64,000 bases of DNA, taken from contig NC_015865.1 in assembly GCF_000221185.1 (NCBI RefSeq), forward strand, positions 1,240,001 to 1,304,000. Reading direction: 5' to 3'. The translations under genes were made by a program, and so were the position numbers. Position 1 is the stretch's first letter, and every line of letters starts with the position of its first letter. The notes beneath the pieces were generated by a model that saw nothing but the letters and a program-made list of their open reading frames with translations, did no database searches and was not told the origin of the DNA. This document shows positions 10,461 through 18,117 of this stretch, piece after piece. This stretch comes from Thermococcus sp. 4557 (lineage in GTDB: Archaea; Methanobacteriota_B; Thermococci; Thermococcales; Thermococcaceae).

Positions 10461-10678
10461 TTCATGCCTGGAAATGACCAGCGATGAGCAGGCCAAACGG
10501 GGATGGAGAGGGGACTTAATTCATGAAATCGCCTTCAAATCGGGACTAGGCCCAATCCCCCAGGAGCTTTCGGAAAATTTCGATAACAGCCAGAACTTAA
10601 CAGTTCAATGCATTCCAGGCCAATTCAGAGCAGTTCAACGGCAGAACGGCGCACCCATAGTTCCCCTCTCAAGGGCTT
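10461..10678. other. Intergenic stretch with no recognised gene
   Basis: About 220 bases between the secF promoter and the speH promoter. An 88-codon frame crosses it on the plus strand, but it has no ribosome site, unlike-family composition and no recognisable motif. I saw no tRNA, no C/D box pair and no convincing terminator. It could be a long leader or an unrecognised small RNA. Confidence 0.4.
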
Positions 10679-10724
10679 AACTTTAAAAAGGGTACGTAAT
10701 AGGAGCAACAAGAGGTGAGAGACC

Positions 10725-11150
10725 ATGAGCGAGATAGAGACCATCGGGTTCCACTACGTTGTTGAGGCCGCCGGTTGCGATCCCGAGATCCTGGGTGACG
10801 CTGACAGGATAAGGCAGATATTCCTGGAGGCAGCAAAGATAGGAAAGATGGAGGTCAAGTCAAGCTATTTCTTCAAGTTCTCCCCAACCGGTGTCAGCGG
10901 CGTCGTCATAGTCGCTGAAAGCCACATCTCAGTTCACACCTGGCCCGAGAGGGGCTACGCCGCTCTGGACGTCTACACCTGCGGCACCAAGGCAGATCCG
11001 GAGAAGGCCGTCGACTACATACTCGAGCAGTTCAAGGCCAAATACGCCCACGTCTCCGAGATAAAGCGCGGAATAGAGGAGGACGACAACACCTACACCC
11101 ACATGATAATGACGTGGGAAGAGGCCCTCAGAAAGAACGGGAAGGAATAA
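10725..11150 (+). CDS. speH: S-adenosylmethionine decarboxylase proenzyme
   Basis: Pyruvoyl-dependent enzyme that makes decarboxylated AdoMet, the aminopropyl donor for spermidine and the longer or branched polyamines of Thermococcus. It has 141 residues. The autocatalytic site is VAESHISVHTWPE: chain cleavage is expected between Glu65 and Ser66, with Ser66 becoming the pyruvoyl group. His71 and Cys86 match catalytic positions of the bacterial/archaeal class 1 family. A TATA-like ACTTTAAAAAGG lies at 10680-10691 and GAGGTGA just before the ATG. It is monocistronic. Confidence 0.95.
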   Translation: MSEIETIGFHYVVEAAGCDPEILGDADRIRQIFLEAAKIGKMEVKSSYFFKFSPTGVSGVVIVAESHISVHTWPERGYAALDVYTCGTKADPEKAVDYILEQFKAKYAHVSEIKRGIEEDDNTYTHMIMTWEEALRKNGKE

Positions 11151-11156
11151 GAGGCC

Positions 11157-11660
11157 TCACAGAAGCTTTTCTATCTCTTTTACCCTGTCCAGCGCGTCGT
11201 CAAGTATCTTCTTGACGTTCTCGAGCTTCGCTTGGAGCTCGCGGTTCTGCTCCTCGAGCTCCCTGACCCGCTCCCTGAGCTTCCCGCACTCCTCAAGCCC
11301 AGCAGGCCTGCCGCCTTCTGCAAGGACCTCGATGTTTCTGACCAGATCATCGAGCTGGCCCCTCTTTATGAGCTCGTAGGTCTCCCTAACGAGCTGACCT
11401 GCCTTGGTCTCGCCCTTGAGGTGCTTCCTTATCGTTGCCTCCGTCCTGCCGAGTTCCTCGGCGATTTCTCCAATAGTCATCCCCGCCTTCTCCCTCGCTA
11501 TCGCTCCAGCCGCCACCGCAAGGCTGTCCACCCATGTCAGCCTCTCGGCCTGGTCTTTGATCAGCTCTATGACCTCCGGCCTGAAGAGCGTCGCGAAGAG
11601 CAGTATGCTCTCCAGCCTGTGTATCTCCTCCCTCCCCAGGGGGTTCAGCGGAACCTCCAT
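11157..11660 (-). CDS. KaiC-associated helix-turn-helix regulator
   Basis: 167 residues, in three parts. An N-terminal helical region (about 1-55) is followed by a helix-turn-helix with MTIGEIAEELGRTEATIRKHL at about 60-82. The C-terminus (about 125-167) is a coiled coil with heptads (CGKLRERVRELEEQNRELQ), likely for dimerisation. It lies 21 nt downstream of the KaiC-like gene in the same operon, so it probably works with that ATPase. DNA binding is likely but the target is unknown. Confidence 0.75.
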   Translation of the reverse strand: MEVPLNPLGREEIHRLESILLFATLFRPEVIELIKDQAERLTWVDSLAVAAGAIAREKAGMTIGEIAEELGRTEATIRKHLKGETKAGQLVRETYELIKRGQLDDLVRNIEVLAEGGRPAGLEECGKLRERVRELEEQNRELQAKLENVKKILDDALDRVKEIEKLL

Positions 11661-11681
11661 CCTCTCACCCCCTTCCAGTTT

Positions 11682-12428
11682 TCACTCGAGCTCAACTACG
11701 GCCTTCCTCTTCAGCACCTTGTCGGGGTAAACCACTATTCCGCTGTCGGTTATCTCAAACGGGTGCCTCCTCATGCTGTGGCTAGTCCCGCGCATCTTCC
11801 AGACTATGAGTGAGCGCTTCAGCTCGCCGTCAATCTCGTCGAGGTCGAGCCTTATTATGCCATCAACGCCATGCTCAACGCCCGGCCCTCCAAAGCCGCG
11901 CTCACCGACGCTTATCTGGCTCACGAGTATGCTCGTAACACCAAGGCCAGCCAGAACGCGCTTGAGCTGCATGACGATGCTCCTCGCCATCGCGGGCTTG
12001 TTGATGTAGAGGGTAGTGACGGAGTCTACCACCACCCTCCTGGCGCCGATGTCCCGGATAGCCGTCCTCAGGACGTCTATGAACTCCCTGATATCCGTCA
12101 GGTCGTGGACGATGTACCTCTCGTACTCCTTGCTCTTTCCCACGCCCGCGGTGAACGCGTCCACCATCGCGAACAGGCCTTCCTCCTCATACTTCCTGAC
12201 GTCCCAGCCGAAGCCCGCCATGTTTCCCCTGACCTGAAGGGGGTGCTCCTCCAGTGCCACGTATATGCCGGGCTCGCCGTTCTGAATGCCGCTCCACAGA
12301 AACTGCTGTGAGAATATCGTCTTACCAGTTCCAGGGCCGCCGCTCAGGAGAACGACGTTCCTCTCAGGGATTCCGCCGTGGAGAACCTCGTCCATCCCGG
12401 GGATGCCCGTTCTCACCCTCCCAACCAT
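11682..12428 (-). CDS. KaiC-like RecA-superfamily ATPase
   Basis: 248 residues with one KaiC domain. The N-terminus [21 protein letters not shown] is the family entry motif. Walker A is GGPGTGKT at residues 30-37, a glutamate pair follows in [11 protein letters not shown], and Walker B is in [13 protein letters not shown]. Unlike cyanobacterial KaiC there is a single domain, and no KaiA or KaiB is present, so a clock role should not be assumed. Such proteins are common in Thermococcales as signalling or regulatory ATPases. It is followed by its HTH partner. Confidence 0.85.
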   Translation of the reverse strand: MVGRVRTGIPGMDEVLHGGIPERNVVLLSGGPGTGKTIFSQQFLWSGIQNGEPGIYVALEEHPLQVRGNMAGFGWDVRKYEEEGLFAMVDAFTAGVGKSKEYERYIVHDLTDIREFIDVLRTAIRDIGARRVVVDSVTTLYINKPAMARSIVMQLKRVLAGLGVTSILVSQISVGERGFGGPGVEHGVDGIIRLDLDEIDGELKRSLIVWKMRGTSHSMRRHPFEITDSGIVVYPDKVLKRKAVVELE

Positions 12429-12512
12429 CGGGCATCACCCCTTTAGTTACTTTTTGTTATCAATTGGTTCATGGGGGCAAGACCTTAAAAAAGTTATGGT
12501 ACGTAAGAAAAA

Positions 12513-13019
12513 TCAGCGGTTCCGCCTTATGAACTCACCGATGTCGGTAACGTTCAGGATGAACTTCCTCCTGCTCTCAGGGTTTATCCTGCCGATACCC
12601 AGGATAACACCGTTATCGTCGTAAATCACCAGCTTCTTCGTCCCCTTCCAGTCGTACCGCCTCACGCCGCTCCTGGGCACGTCCTTACCGGTCGTGAAGA
12701 GGAATCCCGCCTTGGGGGTTAGAACGGCGTAGTTCTTCGCAACGTCAACGAAGTAGAAGAACTCGACGTTGGGGTAGAACTTCTCGACCAGGTTTTTGTC
12801 CACCTTTATCGTGCCCACGAAGGTTCCGTAGGCGTAGGGCTTGATGGGCATCCCCTCAATCTCTGCCCAGAGGGTTTCGTTTACCGCGTAGACGTCGCGG
12901 AATTTACCCTCAACCACTGCAAAGAGGTGGTGCCTGAGCTCGCCGTACTTCTCGGCCTCGCGGAGGATTAAGTCGTATTCCCAGGATGAGGCGCGTCTGT
13001 ACCTGAGTTCCCTCTCCAT
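12513..13019 (-). CDS. nip7: Nip7-like ribosome biogenesis protein (PUA domain)
   Basis: 168 residues, the size of archaeal Nip7. The N-terminal alpha/beta domain contains [19 protein letters not shown] and [13 protein letters not shown]. The C-terminal half is a PUA RNA-binding domain ([15 protein letters not shown], then [19 protein letters not shown]). The eukaryotic homologue acts in large-subunit rRNA processing; the archaeal role is inferred. A TATA-like AAGCTTTTAAGC lies about 20-30 bp upstream, so the message may be leaderless. Confidence 0.85.
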   Translation of the reverse strand: MERELRYRRASSWEYDLILREAEKYGELRHHLFAVVEGKFRDVYAVNETLWAEIEGMPIKPYAYGTFVGTIKVDKNLVEKFYPNVEFFYFVDVAKNYAVLTPKAGFLFTTGKDVPRSGVRRYDWKGTKKLVIYDDNGVILGIGRINPESRRKFILNVTDIGEFIRRNR

Positions 13020-13049
13020 GGTTTCAGCCTCGACACCGAGCTTAAAAGC

Positions 13050-13610
13050 TTAGCCCGTTGCGTTTGGGGGGCTGACGTTTTCGGGGTAGGCCACGATAAC
13101 GGTAGCGTTCTCGGGGATTTCCCCTATGTGGACGTGAGCGTAGTAGTCCTCAACGACCCACTGTGCGGTAGAGGCGCTGACGATGGCGGATACGCCGAGG
13201 AGAAGCATCGCCACGAGCGAAAGCTTCCACGAAACCTCAATTCCACGGAAGAGGAGGAGCGTCCCGAGGAGGGACAGCGCCAGCCAGAGGGCAAAAATCG
13301 CCGGGAGCATGGGCGTCTCGTGAATGAACTCCGAGAGAACCGCGGCCGAGCCCAGCGCTCCAGCGCCGAAATACAAAAATCCAAGAAACCTTCCCCTGCG
13401 GACGTTGGAAGCGGAGAGGTAGTAGAGGGCCAGTATCCCGAAGGCAAAGTAGCCGAAGATAAGGAATGGCAGGGCCCAGGCCAGCTTTCCGTATAGGCTC
13501 GCAGGAATGACCACCGAGAACATGACCGCTGGAAAGCCGTAGAACACCAGGTTGATCCCCGCCTGAATGAGAAAGAGAGCGGGCAGCAGGTAGGACTTCC
13601 AGTTGGTCAT
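13050..13610 (-). CDS. Small multi-spanning membrane protein of unknown function
   Basis: About 186 residues with roughly five hydrophobic segments (for example SYLLPALFLIQAGINLVFYG and FLIFGYFAFGILALYYL). It has a short extracytoplasmic C-terminal tail with two N-glycosylation-type NxS/T sites (ENAT, PNATG). A longer frame begins at 13631, but the TATA-like AAGTAAATATAC at 13633-13644 would place the start of transcription near 13612. I therefore choose ATG 13610. I do not recognise a family. Confidence 0.7.
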   Translation of the reverse strand: MTNWKSYLLPALFLIQAGINLVFYGFPAVMFSVVIPASLYGKLAWALPFLIFGYFAFGILALYYLSASNVRRGRFLGFLYFGAGALGSAAVLSEFIHETPMLPAIFALWLALSLLGTLLLFRGIEVSWKLSLVAMLLLGVSAIVSASTAQWVVEDYYAHVHIGEIPENATVIVAYPENVSPPNATG

Positions 13611-13683
13611 GATAGACGTTTGCCCCCGCATGTATATTTACTTTTCCTTTCCCGAAGCCGCACCCATCACGACCGTGGGAAGG

Positions 13684-14199
13684 TTAGCCCTCGAGTTTAT
13701 CTAGCAGCTCGGCGAACCCCGCCATGCCAGTTCTCTCGAACTCCCTCTCGAAGCGAAGGCCGAGCTCCGCTATCTCCTCGGGGGTTATCGTCGTCTCCGG
13801 CTCCGCCGCGTTTATCCCCGGGCAGCTCTCGTCGTAGTAGAGCCAGAACTTCTCACCCTTGTACTCAAAGGGCATCTCCCCCTCAACGCCGAGGGGCTTG
13901 CGGGAGACCATGAAAGGATAGATGCGGCAGATTATCGGGTTCGCGTCGTGAACACGGCACTTTCCGGTTTCCGGGTCGTGGAAGACGCAGCCCAGGTCCC
14001 ACTCCCTCACCGCGAGGACGAAGCGTATCTTATCCCCCTCAACGGAGAACGTCACGAAGTCCTGGGGGTCGTGACCGGCCTTCGCTATTCTCTCCATATC
14101 ATTCAGAGTTAGATAGATGTGCCTCCCCCTGCAGCAGTCGAGGCAGTAGAGACACCTGAAGGGCACCGGTTCCCTGAAGGGTCTGGGTTTGAATCTCAT
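13684..14199 (-). CDS. YkgJ-family cysteine-cluster protein
   Basis: 171 residues beginning MRFKPRPFREPVPFRCLYCLDCC. Eight or so cysteines sit in the patterns CLYCLDCC, CVF, CRVH and CRIYPF, typical of the YkgJ/CxxCxxCC family thought to bind zinc or an Fe-S cluster. Its biochemical role is not established. The longer upstream frame is unlikely because GGTGGT precedes ATG 14199 and a TATA-like CATTTTTAACC lies about 25 bp further up. It is divergent from the HdeD-like gene. Confidence 0.8.
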   Translation of the reverse strand: MRFKPRPFREPVPFRCLYCLDCCRGRHIYLTLNDMERIAKAGHDPQDFVTFSVEGDKIRFVLAVREWDLGCVFHDPETGKCRVHDANPIICRIYPFMVSRKPLGVEGEMPFEYKGEKFWLYYDESCPGINAAEPETTITPEEIAELGLRFEREFERTGMAGFAELLDKLEG

Positions 14200-14259
14200 A
14201 GAACCACCTTCAAAAAACCGGTTAAAAATGCACCGGATGCTTCCGAAAACTATTCGACG

Positions 14260-14289
14260 AAATGTTTTTATGGGTTTGAAGTGTACACT
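14260..14289 (+). promoter_or_regulatory. Promoter of the HdeD-like gene with a 10-bp palindrome
   Basis: ATGTTTTTATGG (14262-14273) resembles a TATA box. A perfect palindrome AGTGTACACT (14280-14289) lies just downstream, near the predicted start of transcription. This position is usual for archaeal repressor operators. Confidence 0.4.
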
Positions 14290-14322
14290 ACATTTGCAAA
14301 AAAAGTTTTGGAGGTAATACCC

Positions 14323-14955
14323 ATGGATGAGATTAAAGAACCCGCCGGGGATGAGGAGAAGAAGCCAATGACCCCGGAGGAGTACAGGGAGGAAATGGCC
14401 GAGAAGCAGGTGGCCAGCCTGATGGCGCACTGGCAGTGGTATCTGGTTCTGGGAATCGTCCTGCTCGTTCTCGGTATCGTCGGTCTCGGCATACTGCCGT
14501 TCGTGACCCTTGCCAGCATCGCCGTCTTTGGAGTGTTCCTCATAATCGGCGGTGTCATCCTGATAGCAGTTGCACTGTTCACCAGCGGTGAGAGCGGGGG
14601 AACGCGGATATTCCAGCTCCTGCTGGCGGCACTCTACATAATAGCGGGAGCGGCAATGCTGGAGGAACCCCTTCTATCGGCCCAGATACTGACGTTCATA
14701 CTGGGCGGCGCGTACTTCATCTTCGGTATCGTCAAGGTTCTCATGGGCTTCAAGACCGAAGGCGGGGGCATAGTGATCTTCTCGGGCGTCATCGACTTCT
14801 TCATAGGAGTCATGATACTCGCCAACTGGCCCGAGTGGAGCCCGTGGGTCATAGGAATCTTCGTGGCGATTGAGCTCATAGTCGCAGGTGCGAGCTTCAT
14901 AGCGCTGTCCCTCGGGGCAAGGTCCATGAAGAACAAGCCCGAGACCCAGGCATGA
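14323..14955 (+). CDS. HdeD-family (DUF308) membrane protein
   Basis: 210 residues. A charged cytoplasmic N-terminus (about 1-36) precedes six hydrophobic helices, paired in the DUF308 repeat style (YLVLGIVLLVLGIVGLGILP, then IFQLLLAALYIIAGAAML). HdeD is linked to acid resistance in enterobacteria; no function is known in archaea. The ATG at 14323 has GGAGGTAAT 5 nt upstream, so the longer frame from 14119 is not used. Confidence 0.8.
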   Translation: MDEIKEPAGDEEKKPMTPEEYREEMAEKQVASLMAHWQWYLVLGIVLLVLGIVGLGILPFVTLASIAVFGVFLIIGGVILIAVALFTSGESGGTRIFQLLLAALYIIAGAAMLEEPLLSAQILTFILGGAYFIFGIVKVLMGFKTEGGGIVIFSGVIDFFIGVMILANWPEWSPWVIGIFVAIELIVAGASFIALSLGARSMKNKPETQA

Positions 14956-15015
14956 GCCAAATGGAAGCGAGAGAAGCGAAAAAAACGAAACCTTCTCTCT
15001 TCCCCTCTTTTAACA

Positions 15016-15543
15016 TCAGTCCTTTGGATACGCGGCCTTAAAGGCCCCCCAGTCGGACTTCGGGCCGTAGGTGACGGTGAAGTTAACCAGCTCGTAGTTC
15101 TGTGGAACCCCGTCCGGCTTGTAGAGTACCAGGTGGTAGGAGCCGTCGAGGTACCAGTAGGAGCCTGGAGGTATGCGGAAGGTGTATTTGGATATCGTGA
15201 CCTCCCTAACGCATTCCGCCTTCCTGATGTACGCAGTTCCGCTCCACACGACCACGTCCATGCACCAGCCGGGGGTCTTGAGGTCAAGAACGACGTAGTC
15301 CCCGTAATCCTCGTCGCCCTTCAGAACCAGGTTGTTGTACAGGTCAACGGCGTTCTCCCATTCCATGCCGCCGAACGTTATGTTCTTCATGAGCAGCAGC
15401 TGCCCCTTGGGAGAGGCAACGCCGTACGGCACCGGGTTGTAGGATATTATCGGGTAGTACACTATGTAGAATATAACCAGCCCGAAGAGCGATGCCACGA
15501 GAAGAACCTTAAGACGAAAAGAGGTTTCGTAGGAGAGTTTCAT
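15016..15543 (-). CDS. Membrane-anchored extracytoplasmic protein, paralogue 2
   Basis: About 175 residues. One N-terminal membrane helix (LKVLLVASLFGLVIFYIVYY) is followed by a soluble extracytoplasmic domain. It contains the pair of cysteines GWCMDV and AECVRE and ends with NFTVTYGPKSDWGAFKAAYPKD. It is clearly homologous along its length to the upstream gene, as in SYETxFRxKV, SPxGQxLL, PxWCxDxW and NFTVTYG..DWGAFK. ATG 15543 has GAGGTGG upstream. Function unknown; the conserved cysteines probably form a disulfide. Confidence 0.75.
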   Translation of the reverse strand: MKLSYETSFRLKVLLVASLFGLVIFYIVYYPIISYNPVPYGVASPKGQLLLMKNITFGGMEWENAVDLYNNLVLKGDEDYGDYVVLDLKTPGWCMDVVVWSGTAYIRKAECVREVTISKYTFRIPPGSYWYLDGSYHLVLYKPDGVPQNYELVNFTVTYGPKSDWGAFKAAYPKD

Positions 15544-15554
15544 AAAAAACCACC

Positions 15555-16130
15555 TCACGAGCTTTTAACAGACACTTTGAACGCCCCCCAATCCTTCTCT
15601 CCCCCGTAGGTCACGGTGAAGTTGACGAGCTCATGCCTCTGAACCGGGCCGTTCTTGTGGAAAACGAGGACGTATCCCGGCTCCAGGCTCCAGCGGGCTA
15701 TCTCCTTCGCCTCGTGGGTCGGAACTCTGTTGAAGGCGTACTTGCTCAGCTGAAGCTCCCTCGCACAATCATACTTCCTCACCCAGCCGTTGGCCGAGCC
15801 TCCCCACGTCCACAGGTCAACGCACCACTGCGGCGTGGAGACCGCAATCGTGAGGGTCTCGTCCAGCTCATCACTTCCCCCGAGGACGAGGGCGTTGTTC
15901 TCGGCAGTGAACGGAACGGCGTTAGTGTAGTTGACCCCAGCGATGGAGAAGTTCTGGGCGAGCAGTATCTGGCCCCGGGGAGACTCCACTTTAAGCGGAT
16001 CGACCTGGTGGGAGATGAGGGGGTAATATACTATCATGAATATAGCGATTCCAAAGATGAGAGCGAGGATGATAACCTTCACTCTGAAGGTAGTCTCATA
16101 CGACATCCGGGGTTTACCACCCTTCACCAT
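15555..16130 (-). CDS. Membrane-anchored extracytoplasmic protein, paralogue 1
   Basis: 191 residues with the same plan as its neighbour: a signal-anchor helix (VIILALIFGIAIFMIVYYPL) and an outer domain with PQWCVDLW and KYDCARE cysteines and NFTVTYGGEKDWGAFK near the end. It is the first gene of the pair, 12 nt before the second. ATG 16130 has GAGGTG 7 nt upstream; an alternative ATG is at 16106. The TATA-like ACTTTTAAGC lies at 16163-16175 on the minus strand. No family recognised. Confidence 0.75.
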   Translation of the reverse strand: MVKGGKPRMSYETTFRVKVIILALIFGIAIFMIVYYPLISHQVDPLKVESPRGQILLAQNFSIAGVNYTNAVPFTAENNALVLGGSDELDETLTIAVSTPQWCVDLWTWGGSANGWVRKYDCARELQLSKYAFNRVPTHEAKEIARWSLEPGYVLVFHKNGPVQRHELVNFTVTYGGEKDWGAFKVSVKSS

Positions 16131-16250
16131 TTGGACGCACCTCGGCTCATACTTGTTCAGTGGTGCTTAAAAGTTTTACTGAAGAGAAAAGGTTTTCCTC
16201 AGAAACCGACGATAGAAATAAACTGAGGCCGAAGAGGTATAAACCACCGT

Positions 16251-18023
16251 TCAGGTGTTCAGGTGTCCATCGAAGTGTCCGCGGGTTTCGAAGTCAGCAT
16301 AGCCCCTATCGAGCCGCTTTGCAACGTACGGCCCGTTCTTCCGGTAGCCGAACTTCCGGTAGTAGTTCCTGACGCCGACACCGCTTATGACGAGCATCTT
16401 CTTGACATCAAACTCCTCCCTCGCTATTCTCTCGGCCTCCGCAAGGAGCTCCCTTCCGTAACCGCGGTGCTGCCACTCGTACTTCGGCTTTCCGCCTATC
16501 GGCACGAGCGGCCCGTAAATGTGGAGCTCCCTAACTATCGCGGAGGGACAGCAATTTATCTCCTTCCTGTGGGCCTTCTCGCTCGGAATCCTGAGGCGGA
16601 TGAAACCTATCAGGATGTCGTTCTTGACGTCCTCGAAGCTGAGGAAAATCTCCCTCCCGCCTGCCGCCTCGTAGTCCTCGCGGAGGAGTTTGATATGTTC
16701 GATCTCTGGCTGAACCCCAAACTTCTCCATCATGTGGCCAACTTCCCTGAACCTAATCTCCCTCGGCCTTATGCCGCGCTTGACCAGCTCGTTGAAGACG
16801 AGCTGACCGAGGTTGGAGTGCTTGACGCCGTCAACGATGAGCTGAACGGGTATATCGCGCTGGATTCTCATCACACGAACCCACTTCGGGAAGAGCTTGT
16901 ATGCCTCGACGAGAAGCTCCACCGCCTCCTCCGTGCGGTAGGGGCGGTATTTACCCTCCTTCCACCAGCGGTAGAGGGGAGCATCGGCGGTAACCAGGGT
17001 GGGGTACACCTTCAGCATGTCCGGGCGGAAGCGGGGATCCTCGAAGATGGCGCGGAAGGTGTAGAGGTCGCGCTCAAAGTTGCTCCCCGGCAGGCCGGGC
17101 ATTATGTGGTAGTTGATTTTAAGCCCCGCGTCGCGGAGGAGCTGTGTAGCTTTAACTATCTCCTCGACGCCGTGACCGCGCCTCGTCCTCTCATGGATGA
17201 AGTTGAATATGGTCTGCACTCCAAGCTCAACCCTCGTGGTTCCAAGCTTCAGCATCCTGTCTATGTGCCTCTCGAAGGCCCAGTCCGGGCGGGTTTCGAT
17301 GGTAAGGCCTACCATCCTGACCTTAGCCCTCTCGTTCTTCCTCTGCTCGTCCTCGAGGTAGTAGTAGGGCTTTGAGTGGGTTTTCTCCCACGCCTCCTTG
17401 AACTTCGGATCCTCATCAAACACGGACTCATCCTTCTTCACTATCAGCCTGACGAGCTTCTCCTCAAGGTTCTCTATATCCTTAAAGTGTGGGAAGTCGT
17501 TCATCGCCTTGAAGGCGCACTTGACGAACCACTCTTGGTAGTCCAGATCAACGGCCGGGAAGGTTCCGCCCTGGATTATGACCTCCACCTTGTCCACGTC
17601 GTGCCCTATGTCTGTGAGCTGCTTTAACCTACGCATCATGATGATGTATGGATGATAGGCGCTCTGGACGGCCCTCAGGGCTGAGGGTTCTTTTCCGGTG
17701 TAGCTCTGGGGGGAGCCGACACTCGGCCCCCCTGGACAGTAGATGCAGCGCCCATGGGGACACGGGAAGGGTTTGGTCATCATGGCAACCACGGCGACGC
17801 CGCTTATCGTTCTCGTCGGCTTTCTCCTGAGCAGGTCCCTGAACTCCTCCCTCCTGTCCTCGGGGATGGCCTTGAGGATGTCCGAGTTACCGGGAATCTT
17901 CGAGAGATGATACTTCCTGGATACGGCTATCTTGTACCTGTTGAGCTCCTCACGGCTCTTTATCTCGCCTTTCATGACGGCCCTCGCGAGCTCCTCGACG
18001 GCCTTTCGGAAATCCTCACCCAT
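16251..18023 (-). CDS. elp3: tRNA uridine-34 acetyl-CoA carboxymethylation enzyme Elp3
   Basis: 590 residues. It is a radical SAM enzyme fused to a GNAT acetyltransferase that starts cm5U34 formation in wobble uridines. The Fe-S cysteines are C88, C93 and C96 (CPHGRCIYC). The radical SAM barrel contains VEVIIQGGTFPA and RVELGVQTIF. The C-terminal GNAT part (from about residue 430) ends with WQHRGYGRELLAEAERIA, the acetyl-CoA loop. In archaea it acts alone, without other Elongator subunits. ATG 18023 follows GAGGTGTT, and TTTTAAAA lies about 35 bp upstream. Confidence 0.96.
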   Translation of the reverse strand: MGEDFRKAVEELARAVMKGEIKSREELNRYKIAVSRKYHLSKIPGNSDILKAIPEDRREEFRDLLRRKPTRTISGVAVVAMMTKPFPCPHGRCIYCPGGPSVGSPQSYTGKEPSALRAVQSAYHPYIIMMRRLKQLTDIGHDVDKVEVIIQGGTFPAVDLDYQEWFVKCAFKAMNDFPHFKDIENLEEKLVRLIVKKDESVFDEDPKFKEAWEKTHSKPYYYLEDEQRKNERAKVRMVGLTIETRPDWAFERHIDRMLKLGTTRVELGVQTIFNFIHERTRRGHGVEEIVKATQLLRDAGLKINYHIMPGLPGSNFERDLYTFRAIFEDPRFRPDMLKVYPTLVTADAPLYRWWKEGKYRPYRTEEAVELLVEAYKLFPKWVRVMRIQRDIPVQLIVDGVKHSNLGQLVFNELVKRGIRPREIRFREVGHMMEKFGVQPEIEHIKLLREDYEAAGGREIFLSFEDVKNDILIGFIRLRIPSEKAHRKEINCCPSAIVRELHIYGPLVPIGGKPKYEWQHRGYGRELLAEAERIAREEFDVKKMLVISGVGVRNYYRKFGYRKNGPYVAKRLDRGYADFETRGHFDGHLNT

Positions 18024-18082
18024 CTCAACACCTCTCGGCTGGAGTTAAGGCTCGGTTTTAAAAGGGTTTGCCGGAAGGTTTA

Positions 18083-18114
18083 TATTCACTTAGTGAATAA
18101 TTCAGTTGGTGAAT
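18083..18114 (+). promoter_or_regulatory. Nested palindromes over the promoter of the DUF234 ATPase gene
   Basis: A perfect inverted repeat TATTCACT-T-AGTGAATA (18083-18099) directly overlaps the TATA-like TTTATATTC. A second imperfect one, ATTCA-GTTGG-TGAAT (18100-18114), runs up to the start codon. An operator covering both the TATA box and the start of transcription would give tight repression. Confidence 0.55.
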
Positions 18115-18117
18115 AGA

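Noticed and set aside
10414-10680. 88-codon frame upstream of speH
   Set aside because: No ribosome site, overlaps the secF promoter region and shows no recognisable motif.
11682-12428. Circadian clock KaiC
   Set aside because: Only one KaiC domain and no KaiA or KaiB nearby; archaeal single-domain KaiC-like ATPases are not clock proteins by default.
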